From the NCBI GenBank assembly GCA_964415605.1, contig CAYQBA010000153.1, forward strand, positions 1 through 11,208: 11,208 nt of DNA. Reading direction: 5' to 3'. The stretch comes from UCB3 sp964415605 (GTDB lineage Bacteria; Chloroflexota; Anaerolineae; Epilineales; Epilineaceae). Made by a program: the position numbers and the translations under genes. Each line of letters starts with the position of its first letter. Position 1 is the stretch's first letter. Below the pieces are notes generated by a model. It was not told where the DNA came from and made no database searches. It saw only the letters and a program-made list of their open reading frames with translations. Below, in pieces: positions 4,669-11,208 of this stretch.

Positions 4669-7179
4669 ATGGCACCTTCCCAAACCGACGGCCGGTCGGC
4701 GACCCCGACGGCGGTCCCCACCGCGTTGCCGGCCGACGCGCTATGCAGCGCTTGCGATGCCGCGCAGTTCCGGTGGGAGTCCACCGCCGATCTCGAGCCG
4801 CTCGACCAGGTGATCGGCCAGGACCGGGCGGTCGAGGCGGTCCGGTTCGGGATCGAGATCCAGCGACCCGGCTTCAACGTGTTCGCGCACGGTCCGGCCG
4901 GCACGGGCAAGTCCACGACCGTGCGCCATGTGCTCGACGCGGTGGCCACGGATCGCCCCGTGCCCGACGACTGGTGTTACGTGTCGAACTTCGACTCGTC
5001 CCACCAGCCGCTGGCCCTGAGGCTGCCCCCGGGCGGCGGGGCTCGCCTGCGCGATGCTCTCGGTCAGGCGGTCGAGGGTCTGCTCGTCGCGCTGCCGACG
5101 CTGTTCGAGAGCGATGCGTATGCCGTGCGCCGCGACGCGCTCGCCGACGACTTCCAGGCTCGGTCGCGGTCGAACTTCGACAAGCTGAGGGCCGCCGCCG
5201 CCGAGCGCCAGATCGGCGTCATCCAGGGCGACGACGGCATCAGCATCGCGCCGCTCGACGGCGACGCCATCATGCGGCCGGAGGTGTTCCAGGCGCTCGA
5301 GCCCGAGCGGCGGGCGGCGATCGAAGCGCGCCTGGCCGAAACGCAGACGGACCTCGAGGCCGCCGCACGGGCGGAGCAGGCCATCCAGCGCGAGGCCGAG
5401 GCGGCCATGGCGGCGCTCGAGCAGGCGGCGGCGCGGGTCGAGGTCGAGGTGCGCCTGGACCCGGTGCGGGCCGCCTTCCAGGATGCGCCCGACGTGCTCC
5501 GCTTCCTCGATGCGGTCGGCAACGACATCCTGGACCGGCTGGACCTGTTTCAGCGGCCCGAGCCGGACGAGCCCGAGGCCGATGACTCGGTGTCCGCCGG
5601 CCCGGCGCCGGTGCGCGGCGACCTGCTGGCCGTGGCGCGCGCACGCTGGCGGACCGACCCGCGCTTGCGGCGGTACAAGGTCAACGTGCTGATCGACCAC
5701 GGGAGCGACACGGCGGCGCCGGTCATCGTCGAGCGCTACCCGACGCTGGCCGGCCTGGTCGGCCGCATCGAGCACGAACAGCGCTTTGGCGCCCTCGTCA
5801 CCGACTTCACGTTGATCAAGCCCGGCGCCCTCCATCGCGCGAACGGCGGCTTCCTCGTGATCGAGGCCGAGGAGCTCTTCAAGCAGCCCCGCAGCTGGGA
5901 CGCGCTCAAGCGCGCGCTGCGGCACGGCGAGATCCGCTTCGAGGCGCAGCAGGACGAGAGCTCGCCGATGACCACGATCATGCTCGACCCGGCGCCGATC
6001 CCGCTGGCGTGCAAGGTCGTCCTGATCGGGGACTCCGACCTGTACTTCAACCTCTACGCGCTGGACGCCGACTTCCCGGAGCTCTTCAAGGTTGGCGCCG
6101 AGTTCGCCGCCAGCATGCCGCGCACGTCGGCGACCGTCGACCTGTACGCGCGGATGATCGCCACGATCGCCGCACGCGAGGGCCTCCTGCCATTCCACCG
6201 GACGGCCGTGGCCCGCGTCATCGAGCACGCCGCCCGGCTGGCGGAAGACGCGCAGCGGCTGTCGACCTACTTCCTCGATGTGGCCGACCTCGTCCGCGAG
6301 GCCGACTATTGGTCGCAGCGGTCGGACCGGCCGCGGGTCGACTGCCAGGCGGTCGAACAGGCCATCGTCGCCCGCGTCGAGCGGGCCGATCTGGCGCGCG
6401 ACCGAGTGCTGGAGAGCTTCGCCCGGCGCATAGTGCTCGTGGCCGTCACCGGCCAGGCGATCGGCCAGGTGAACGGGCTGTCGGTGATGGCGCGCGGGAA
6501 CTTCAGCTTCGGCGTGCCGATGCGGATCACGGCCCGAGTGCGGATGGGGGCCGGCGAGGTCGTCGACATCGAGCGCGAGGTCGAGCTGGGTGGTCCGGTC
6601 CACTCGAAGGGCGTCCTGACGCTGGCGGGGTTCCTCGGCGGACGGTACCTGCCGGACGACGATCTCGCCGTCGCCGCCAGCTTGACCTTCGAGCAGTCGT
6701 ACACGGCAGTCGATGGGGACAGCGCTTCGACGGCCGAGCTGTACGCGCTGTTGTCGGCGCTGGCGGATGTGCCGTTGCGCCAGTCGCTGGCGGTGACGGG
6801 GTCGATGAATCAAGCCGGCGAGGTCCAGGCGATCGGTGGCGTCAACGAGAAGATCGAAGGCTTCTTCGACGTCTGCGCGCAGCAAGGCCTGAGCGGCGAT
6901 CAGGGCGTCCTGATCCCGGCGGCCAACGTGCAGCACCTGATGCTGCGCCACGATGTCGTGGCGGCGGTGCGCGCCGGGCGGTTCCACGTCTACCCCGTCC
7001 GGCACGTCGACGAGGGGCTTGCGCTGTTGTCGGGGCTGCCGGCGGGCGAGCGCAGCCGGGGGGGGCGCTTCGTGACCGGATCGTTCAACCGGCTCGTCGA
7101 GGATCGGCTCGCGCGGTTCGCGCGACGGGTCCGGCGGCACGGCGGGGGGCCGCCGGCGGAACAGGCCCGCTCGACCTGA
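4669..7179 (+). CDS. AAA+ Lon-family ATP-dependent protease (AAA_32 / Lon C-terminal type)
   Basis: A cytoplasmic ATP-driven Ser/Lys protease for protein quality control. This family lacks the N-terminal LON substrate domain of classical LonA and carries a long insertion in the ATPase module. The 836-residue product has an N-terminal segment with CxxC (Cys26/Cys29), then DLEPLDQVIGQDRAVEAVRFG leading to the Walker A GPAGTGKS (75-82). A helical, Glu/Ala-rich coiled-coil insertion follows (about 210-262), then an acidic linker (about 295-314). The second half of the ATPase has HRANGGFLVIEAEEL (389-403, Walker B-like, with Glu399 where Asp is usual) and the LDADFPELFKVGAEF block from 465. The protease domain (about 590-790) shows GDSAS with catalytic Ser685 and GGVNEKIEGF with catalytic Lys728; their 43-residue spacing equals that in E. 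coli Lon. A basic tail ends the protein. The start is the ATG directly after an extended -10, with no ribosome binding site, so a leaderless mRNA is predicted. Confidence 0.94.
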   Translation: MAPSQTDGRSATPTAVPTALPADALCSACDAAQFRWESTADLEPLDQVIGQDRAVEAVRFGIEIQRPGFNVFAHGPAGTGKSTTVRHVLDAVATDRPVPDDWCYVSNFDSSHQPLALRLPPGGGARLRDALGQAVEGLLVALPTLFESDAYAVRRDALADDFQARSRSNFDKLRAAAAERQIGVIQGDDGISIAPLDGDAIMRPEVFQALEPERRAAIEARLAETQTDLEAAARAEQAIQREAEAAMAALEQAAARVEVEVRLDPVRAAFQDAPDVLRFLDAVGNDILDRLDLFQRPEPDEPEADDSVSAGPAPVRGDLLAVARARWRTDPRLRRYKVNVLIDHGSDTAAPVIVERYPTLAGLVGRIEHEQRFGALVTDFTLIKPGALHRANGGFLVIEAEELFKQPRSWDALKRALRHGEIRFEAQQDESSPMTTIMLDPAPIPLACKVVLIGDSDLYFNLYALDADFPELFKVGAEFAASMPRTSATVDLYARMIATIAAREGLLPFHRTAVARVIEHAARLAEDAQRLSTYFLDVADLVREADYWSQRSDRPRVDCQAVEQAIVARVERADLARDRVLESFARRIVLVAVTGQAIGQVNGLSVMARGNFSFGVPMRITARVRMGAGEVVDIEREVELGGPVHSKGVLTLAGFLGGRYLPDDDLAVAASLTFEQSYTAVDGDSASTAELYALLSALADVPLRQSLAVTGSMNQAGEVQAIGGVNEKIEGFFDVCAQQGLSGDQGVLIPAANVQHLMLRHDVVAAVRAGRFHVYPVRHVDEGLALLSGLPAGERSRGGRFVTGSFNRLVEDRLARFARRVRRHGGGPPAEQARST

Positions 7180-7263
7180 TCCGGGGGCGGCGGGGGCGGC
7201 GGCACGGGAGCTCGGCCCGGCGGGCTGGAAGCCCGCGGTCCCAGGCGCGCCCGTCGGGCAGCG
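7180..7263. terminator. Convergent gap with a weak possible bidirectional terminator
   Basis: 84 bp between the converging protease and DppC-type permease genes. GCGGGCT-GGA-AGCCCGC (7220-7236) forms a perfect 7-bp stem with a 3-nt loop and could work for both directions. No T-run follows on either strand, so it is at best a rho-dependent or imperfect terminator. No gene is seen in the gap. Confidence 0.4.
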
Positions 7264-8196
7264 TCAGCCGCCTTGGCGACCTCTCAGCCGCGGGTCGAGG
7301 ACGTCGCGCAGCCCGTCGCCGAGCAGGTTGAAGCCCAGCACGGTCAGCATGATCGCCACGCCGGGCGTGGCCACGAGCCACCACTCGCTGAACAGCTTCT
7401 GGCGGTTGTCGGAGAGCATCAGCCCCCACTCCGCCAGCGGCGGCCGGCCGCCAAGGCCCAGGAAGCCCAGCCCGGCGGCGTCGAGGATGGCGGTGCCGAT
7501 GCCCAGGCTCGCGGCGACGATCAGCGGCGAGAGCGAGTTCGGCAGCACGTGGCGGAACAGCACGCGGCGCCGGCTGGCCCCCAGGGCCACGGTGGCGTCG
7601 ACGTACTCCTTGTGTCGCTCCGCCAGCACGCTCGACCGGACGATGCGGGCATAGGTCGGGATCGAGATGATCCCGACCGCCAACAGCACGTTCATCAGGC
7701 CCGGGCCGGTCAACGCCACGATCGCCAGCGCCAGCAGGATGCTCGGGAACGCCAGCATGACGTCCATCAACCGCATGATGGCCATGTCAACCCAGCCGCC
7801 GGCATAGCCGGCCAGCGCGCCGAGCAGCGTGCCCACCACGATGGCCAGCGAGACCGCCGCGAAGCCGATGACGAGCGATACCCGCGCGCCGTACAGCATC
7901 CGGCTCAGCTGGTCGCGCCCCAACTGGTCCGTGCCGAGCGGGTGCTCCGCCGATGGCGCGCCCCGCGACTCGCGCGGGTTGACGGCCCAGATGCCGGCCG
8001 CGTTGGGGTGCTCGCGCGCCACGACCGGCGCCAGCACCGCGGCCGCCACCAGGGCGCCGATGATGATCAGCCCGGCCATGGCCAGCCGGTTGCGCGCCAG
8101 GCGGCGCGCGGCGGCACGCCAGGGCGGCCGGGCGGGCGCCGGCGTCGCCGGCGACACGTTGCCGGCGGGGATGGGCGGGGGCGCGGCCGGGGTCAC
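7264..8196 (-). CDS. dppC: DppC-type peptide/nickel ABC transporter permease
   Basis: Second inner-membrane permease of a family-5 (peptide/opine/nickel) ABC importer. The product is 310 residues, with start GTG at 8196 overlapping the TGA of the upstream permease as GTGA, so translational coupling is expected; the open frame extends upstream to 9096 but that part is only a shadow of the first permease gene. A Pro/Ala-rich cytoplasmic N terminus (1-25) precedes the first membrane segment (about 38-60). The family hallmark HPLGTDQLGRDQLSRMLYGA (85-104) follows, then membrane segments (about 106-131, 148-165, 167-185), the EAA loop contacting the ATPase (197-220, including ATVALGASRRRVLFRHVLPN), and C-terminal segments near 223-247 and 277-294 ending in DGLRDVLDPRLR (294-305), all typical of DppC/OppC. 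It is the last gene of the operon: 84 bp downstream lies the end of a convergent gene, with no ATPase genes between. Confidence 0.95.
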   Translation of the reverse strand: MTPAAPPPIPAGNVSPATPAPARPPWRAAARRLARNRLAMAGLIIIGALVAAAVLAPVVAREHPNAAGIWAVNPRESRGAPSAEHPLGTDQLGRDQLSRMLYGARVSLVIGFAAVSLAIVVGTLLGALAGYAGGWVDMAIMRLMDVMLAFPSILLALAIVALTGPGLMNVLLAVGIISIPTYARIVRSSVLAERHKEYVDATVALGASRRRVLFRHVLPNSLSPLIVAASLGIGTAILDAAGLGFLGLGGRPPLAEWGLMLSDNRQKLFSEWWLVATPGVAIMLTVLGFNLLGDGLRDVLDPRLRGRQGG

Positions 8197-9194
8197 GTGT
8201 ACCGGATGCGCGGGTCCAGCCACGCGTACGAGATGTCGACGACGAGGTTGACGGCCACAAAGACCGTCGCGAAGATCAGCACGCCGCCCTGCACCACCGG
8301 CACGTCGTTCGACGAGATGGCATCGACGATCCACCGGCCCATCCCTGGCCACGCGAAGATCGTCTCGGTCAACACCGCCCCCGAGAGGAGGAAGCCGGTC
8401 TGCAGGCCGACAACCGTCACGACCGGGAGGAGGGCGTTGGCCAGGGCGTGCCGGCCGATGACCGCACGCTCGCCGAGCCCCTTGGCGCGCGCTGTCCGGA
8501 TGTAGTCCTGGCCCAGCACGTCGAGCATGGCCGACCGCGTGATGCGTGCGACGATCGCCGCCGGGATGGTGCTGAGCGCGAAGGCCGGCAGCACGAGGTG
8601 GTGCAACGCGTCCCAGAAGCCGGCCCAGTTCCGGCCCGCCAGGCTGTCGAGCACGTAGAGCCCGGTGACGACCTCGACGTGCACGCCGGCGCTCAGCCGG
8701 CCGCTCGTCGGAAACCAGCCGAGCTTGAAGGCCAGGGCGTAGACCAGCATCAGCCCGAGCCAGAAGACCGGCATCGACACGCCGACCAGCGCCACCACCA
8801 TCGCACCGAGGTCCACGGCGGAGTTGTGCCGCGCGGCGGCCGCCACGCCCAGGGGGATGCCGGCGCACACGGCGATGAGCATCGCCGCCAGCGCCAGCTC
8901 GACCGTCGCGGGGAACACGATCTTCAGCTCGCTCGTGACCGGGCGGCGCGTCAGGATCGAGCGGCCGAGGTCGCCGCCGAGCGTGGTCTGGAGGTAACGC
9001 GCGTACTGCACGTGCGGTGGCTGGTCCAGCCCGTAGCGCACACGAATCTGCGCGCAGCGCTCCGGGGTGTAGCGCTCGCCGAGGAGCGCCGCGCACGGGT
9101 CGCCCGTGACCTTGAGGAACGCGAACGTGAAGAGCGTGATCCCCAACAACACCGGGATCGTGAGGGCCAGGCGGCGGATGATGAAGCCAATCAT
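8193..9194 (-). CDS. dppB: DppB-type peptide/nickel ABC transporter permease
   Basis: First inner-membrane permease of the same family-5 importer, pairing with the DppC-type subunit to form the channel. The product is 333 residues, normal for DppB/OppB. Hallmarks in order: MIGFIIRRL then a hydrophobic segment (8-28), the periplasmic stretch with YGLDQPPHVQYARYL (54-68) and GGDLGRSI (73-80), membrane segments (about 95-120, 127-155, 199-218), the EAA loop (229-258, with YIRTARAKGLGERAVIGRHA), GAVLTETIFAWPGMGRWIV (272-290), a last membrane segment (300-322) and the terminal YAWLDPRIRY. The ATG at 9194 gives exactly the expected N terminus but has no ribosome binding site; an RNA hairpin (9240-9203) ends 8 nt before it. 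Translation may therefore depend on coupling with the binding-protein gene, whose stop is 61 nt upstream. It overlaps the next permease by 4 bp. Confidence 0.95.
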   Translation of the reverse strand: MIGFIIRRLALTIPVLLGITLFTFAFLKVTGDPCAALLGERYTPERCAQIRVRYGLDQPPHVQYARYLQTTLGGDLGRSILTRRPVTSELKIVFPATVELALAAMLIAVCAGIPLGVAAAARHNSAVDLGAMVVALVGVSMPVFWLGLMLVYALAFKLGWFPTSGRLSAGVHVEVVTGLYVLDSLAGRNWAGFWDALHHLVLPAFALSTIPAAIVARITRSAMLDVLGQDYIRTARAKGLGERAVIGRHALANALLPVVTVVGLQTGFLLSGAVLTETIFAWPGMGRWIVDAISSNDVPVVQGGVLIFATVFVAVNLVVDISYAWLDPRIRYT

Positions 9195-9202
9195 CGGCGT
9201 GG

Positions 9203-9240
9203 CCGGGCGCGGCCGTGGCGGTGGGCTCGGCCGCGCCCGG
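9203..9240 (-). other. Intergenic GC-rich hairpin between peptide-binding-protein and DppB genes
   Basis: CCGGGCGCGGCCG (9203-9215) and CGGCCGCGCCCGG (9228-9240) form a perfect 13-bp stem with a 12-nt loop. It begins 15 nt after the stop of the binding-protein gene and ends 8 nt before the DppB start, filling nearly the whole gap and the place where a ribosome binding site would sit. No T-run follows in the transcribed direction. It most likely protects or separates the binding-protein mRNA and lowers permease expression; this role is inferred. Confidence 0.82.
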
Positions 9241-9255
9241 TCGGGAGCCCTTCGG

Positions 9256-10980
9256 CTATTCCTTCGAGACGCCGGTCAGGATCAGCTGGATCGGGCTCGG
9301 GGCATAGCCCTTGACGTTGGCGCGGAACAGCACCGGCGGCGTACGGTGGACGAGCGGCACCGCCGGCGCCTTCTCGTGGATCATCCGGTTGGCCTCCCGG
9401 TACTTGGCCTCGCGCTCGGCTTGGGTGTTCAGCGTGGCGGCCTCGCGGAGCAGCGCGTCCAGCGCCTCGTCCGGCGCGCGTGGCGCCGGGCCGTCGGGGC
9501 TGTCGAACGCGCCGTCCGAGTTGAAGTCGGCCGATCCGCCGCAGAACAGCTTGCACAGGAAGTTGTCGGGATCGCCGTTGTCGCCGCCCCATCCGAGCAG
9601 GAACAGCTCGGCCTTGCCCGTCCGGACGCCGGGGATGTACAGGCTGCCCCAGTCCGGCGACTCGATGCGGGTCGTGACGCCGATCTGCGCCAGCTGCGCC
9701 TGCACGAGCTCGCCCAGCTCCTTGGGCTTGGGGAAGTAGAAGCGCTGGATCGGCGGGACGTAAAACACGACCTCGGCCGGCATCGACTCCGACGCCAGGC
9801 ACTTGTCCATGTACGCCTGCGCCTGTTCGACGTCGTATGGGTAGTCTTCGAACGAGTCGTCATACCCCCACAGGCTCGGTGGCATCATCGCCTTGGCGGT
9901 CACGGCGTCGCCGGCGTACAGCGCGTCGACGATGGCCTGCTTGTCGATGGCATGCGCCACCGCCAGCCGGCAGTCGAGGTTGCCCCACGGCGCGCGCGCC
10001 TGGTTGAAGCCGAGATAGCCCACGTTGTTGGCCGGCTCGAGGACGACCTGCAGGTTCGTGTCGGCCTCGGCCTTGGCGATGTCCTCGGGGTTGACCTGGT
10101 TCATCCCGTCGATCTCGCCGCTCGACAGCGACAGGAAGCGCGCCGATCCGTCGGGAATCACGCGGAGCTCGAGCTCGCCGGTCTTGGGCGCGTCGCCCCA
10201 GTAGTCGGGGTTGGCCGTCAGCACGATGCGCTCGCCGGGCGACCACTCGTCGAGCATGTATGGGCCGGTGCCGACGGCGATCGGCTGTCCGTCGGGCGTG
10301 CCGTAGCTCTCGCCGGCCGCCTGGACGGCCGTCGGGCTCGAGAACGCGAAGTTGCCCATGGCCAGGTTCTGCAACAGGGGGGCGCTCGGGCGGTTGAGCG
10401 TGATCTTGACGGTCTGGGGATCCACCGCCTCGGCGCCGGCGAAGACGCTCTTGGGCTTGCCGTCGGCGTCGACCTCGCCCTTGAAGCCCTGGAACATGTC
10501 GGTCCAGTACTCGAAGCCCCACTCCTTGAAGTGGTGCGGGTTCTCGGGGTCGAACCAGCGCTCGAAGTTCCACACCACCGCCGCGGCGTCGAAGGCGCTT
10601 CCGTCGTGGAACTTCACGCCCTCGCGCAGCTTGAACGTCCACGTCAGGCCGTCGTCGGACACCGTCCACTCGGTGGCCAGGGCGGGCTCGACCTCGGTCT
10701 TGCCGGCCTGGTAGCGGGTCAACCCCTCGTAGATGTGCCACGTCGCCAGGAGCGACTCGCTGTCGGTGACGTCGGCCGGGTCGAGCTTGGCGGCGTCCTC
10801 GGGATGCGCGAACACCAGACGCCCGGCGTTCTCGGGCGCGCCGGTCGGGATGGCGTGCGCCGACGAGGCCGTCGGCGCCACGGGCGCGGCGGTGGGCTCG
10901 GAGCCGCAGCCGGCAAGCGCTGCGCTCAGGCAGGCGGCGAACAGGCCCAGGCGTGGAAGGTCAACACGGGTGTGTGGCAT
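9256..10980 (-). CDS. Family-5 peptide/nickel-type ABC transporter substrate-binding lipoprotein
   Basis: Extracytoplasmic solute-binding protein (SBP_bac_5, DppA/OppA type) that captures peptides or another family-5 ligand for the DppB/DppC permeases downstream. The product is 574 residues, in the usual range. The start is the ATG at 10980, with GGAGGAG 11 nt upstream; the frame stays open to 11109 but that part covers the leader and promoter. The lipoprotein signal has a hydrophobic stretch (11-22) and lipobox LAGC with lipidated Cys25, then a Thr/Ala/Pro linker (26-50). The mature domain begins at RLVFAHPEDAAKLDPADVTD (54-73). The family signature region follows: ALATEWTVSDDGLTWTFKLR (102-121), then GVKFHDGSAFDAAAVVWNFERW. 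Further typical blocks are VGTGPYMLDEWSPGERIVLTAN and DCRLAVAHAIDKQAIVDALY. Ligand class cannot be fixed from sequence. It is the first gene of an operon with its own strong promoter. Confidence 0.95.
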   Translation of the reverse strand: MPHTRVDLPRLGLFAACLSAALAGCGSEPTAAPVAPTASSAHAIPTGAPENAGRLVFAHPEDAAKLDPADVTDSESLLATWHIYEGLTRYQAGKTEVEPALATEWTVSDDGLTWTFKLREGVKFHDGSAFDAAAVVWNFERWFDPENPHHFKEWGFEYWTDMFQGFKGEVDADGKPKSVFAGAEAVDPQTVKITLNRPSAPLLQNLAMGNFAFSSPTAVQAAGESYGTPDGQPIAVGTGPYMLDEWSPGERIVLTANPDYWGDAPKTGELELRVIPDGSARFLSLSSGEIDGMNQVNPEDIAKAEADTNLQVVLEPANNVGYLGFNQARAPWGNLDCRLAVAHAIDKQAIVDALYAGDAVTAKAMMPPSLWGYDDSFEDYPYDVEQAQAYMDKCLASESMPAEVVFYVPPIQRFYFPKPKELGELVQAQLAQIGVTTRIESPDWGSLYIPGVRTGKAELFLLGWGGDNGDPDNFLCKLFCGGSADFNSDGAFDSPDGPAPRAPDEALDALLREAATLNTQAEREAKYREANRMIHEKAPAVPLVHRTPPVLFRANVKGYAPSPIQLILTGVSKE

Positions 10981-10991
10981 GAGATGCCTCT

Positions 10992-10998
10992 CTCCTCC
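10992..10998 (-). promoter_or_regulatory. Ribosome binding site of the peptide-type binding protein
   Basis: GGAGGAG in the minus orientation, 11 nt before the ATG at 10980. It is part of the CGGAGGAGAGA block found at the same distance before the Liv-type binding protein, and it decides the start against the longer open frame to 11109. Confidence 0.82.
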
Positions 10999-11079
10999 GG
11001 GATTCAGCGGCGCCGTCGCGCCTCGCTCTCGATGCGCGAACCGGGGTGCGCGCGGGCCAAACGTGCCGCGCGGCAAGCC

Positions 11080-11109
11080 AATATACCCCGGCCGCGCCGC
11101 CGCCGTCAA
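11080..11109 (-). promoter_or_regulatory. Sigma-70-type promoter of the peptide transport operon
   Basis: On the minus strand TTGACG (11109-11104) and TATATT (11085-11080) are separated by 18 bp, each one mismatch from consensus and with the same spacer length as the Liv operon promoter. Transcription should start near 11073, giving a leader of about 93 nt. The AT-rich -10 stands out in otherwise extremely GC-rich DNA. No clear operator was recognised next to it. Confidence 0.8.
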
Positions 11110-11208
11110 CCCGGCGGCCGGCCGGGGCGCCGCCGCGCGGCGCGCGGCAGTCAGAATCGGGTCCGAATCGCGCGCCGGCCCGCGCGGCCCGCCGGCCGGG
11201 ACCGGCCG
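11110..11208. other. GC-rich sequence upstream of the peptide operon promoter
   Basis: The last 99 bp of the window are dominated by CG/GC runs and short palindromes (for example CGCCGCCGCGCGGCGCG). I see no gene start, promoter or operator here. It may be the upstream control region of the operon or lead into a neighbouring gene outside the window. Confidence 0.4.

Noticed and set aside
7058..7065. Run of eight G near the end of the protease gene, possible frameshift
   Set aside because: The protease domain is complete before it and the frame stays open with a plausible basic tail, so I see no sign of a disrupted gene. A sequencing length error here would only alter the tail.
4741..7140. 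799-codon open frame on the minus strand opposite the Lon-family protease
   Set aside because: The opposite strand encodes a protease with intact ATPase and catalytic motifs. The antisense product is low-complexity with no recognisable domain or ribosome binding site.
8197..9096. Upstream extension of the DppC frame, possible fusion protein
   Set aside because: The extension overlaps the DppB gene in another frame and is Arg/Ala-rich without a domain; the GTGA overlap at 8193-8196 gives the expected start.
10981..11109. N-terminal extension of the peptide-binding protein
   Set aside because: It would be translated across the leader and the -35/-10 elements and would put about 43 residues before a complete lipoprotein signal peptide.
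1..11208. CRISPR array, tRNA, rRNA, insertion sequence or phage genes
   Set aside because: No regularly spaced direct repeats, tRNA-like cloverleaf, rRNA core, transposase motif or terminal inverted repeats with target duplication were noticed on reading both strands.

Overview
This is a high-GC (roughly 70%) bacterial chromosomal window. Chloroflexota is my best guess for the phylum, but that is inference. It rests on acidic/Ala-Pro linkers after the lipobox of the binding proteins, a stand-alone AAA/Lon-family protease, consensus-like sigma-70 promoters, and operator sequences of the GAAC-N4-GTTC type known for LexA in Gram-positive bacteria. I see no rRNA, tRNA, CRISPR, insertion sequence or phage gene. 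The window reads as metabolic and housekeeping chromosome with well-preserved regulatory DNA.

Layout. (1) Positions 1-2990, minus strand: a branched-chain-amino-acid-type (Liv/HAAT) ABC import operon. It runs lipoprotein binding protein (2990-1662), a GC-rich hairpin (1620-1593), LivH-type permease (1526-468), then a LivM-type permease (from 471, running off the left edge) joined by a 4-bp GTGA overlap. (2) Positions 2991-3262: a divergent regulatory region. A consensus promoter (TTGACA-N18-TATAAT) drives the Liv operon leftwards. A second, very strong promoter (TTGACA-N17-TATATT with extended -10) drives a lytic transglycosylase rightwards. The second promoter carries two perfect GAAC-N4-GTTC palindromes, one in its spacer and one just downstream of the predicted start, which suggests LexA/SOS-type repression. 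(3) Positions 3263-4453, plus strand: a membrane-anchored or secreted SLT-type lytic transglycosylase with a putative SH3-like region. (4) Positions 4454-4668: intergenic, holding a 13-bp-stem hairpin and an extended -10 element placed so that the next mRNA should be leaderless. (5) Positions 4669-7179, plus strand: an AAA+ Lon-family protease with visible Ser/Lys catalytic dyad. (6) Positions 7180-7263: a short convergent gap. (7) Positions 10980-7264, minus strand: a peptide/nickel-type ABC import operon consisting of a family-5 lipoprotein binding protein, a GC-rich 13-bp hairpin, a DppB-type permease and a DppC-type permease. No ATPase genes follow, because the operon runs straight into the convergent protease gene. 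(8) Positions 10981-11208: leader and promoter (TTGACG-N18-TATATT) of that operon, then GC-rich sequence with no recognisable gene.

The two transporter operons are built alike: strong promoter, the same CGGAGGAGAGA ribosome-binding block 11 nt before a lipoprotein gene, a perfect GC hairpin right after the binding-protein stop codon, then permeases whose last junction is a GTGA overlap. This is what one expects for making far more binding protein than permease. The most interesting signal is the doubly operator-flanked promoter of the transglycosylase, which would put cell-wall cleavage under DNA-damage control if the operators are LexA sites. The second most interesting is the leaderless start of the Lon-family protease.
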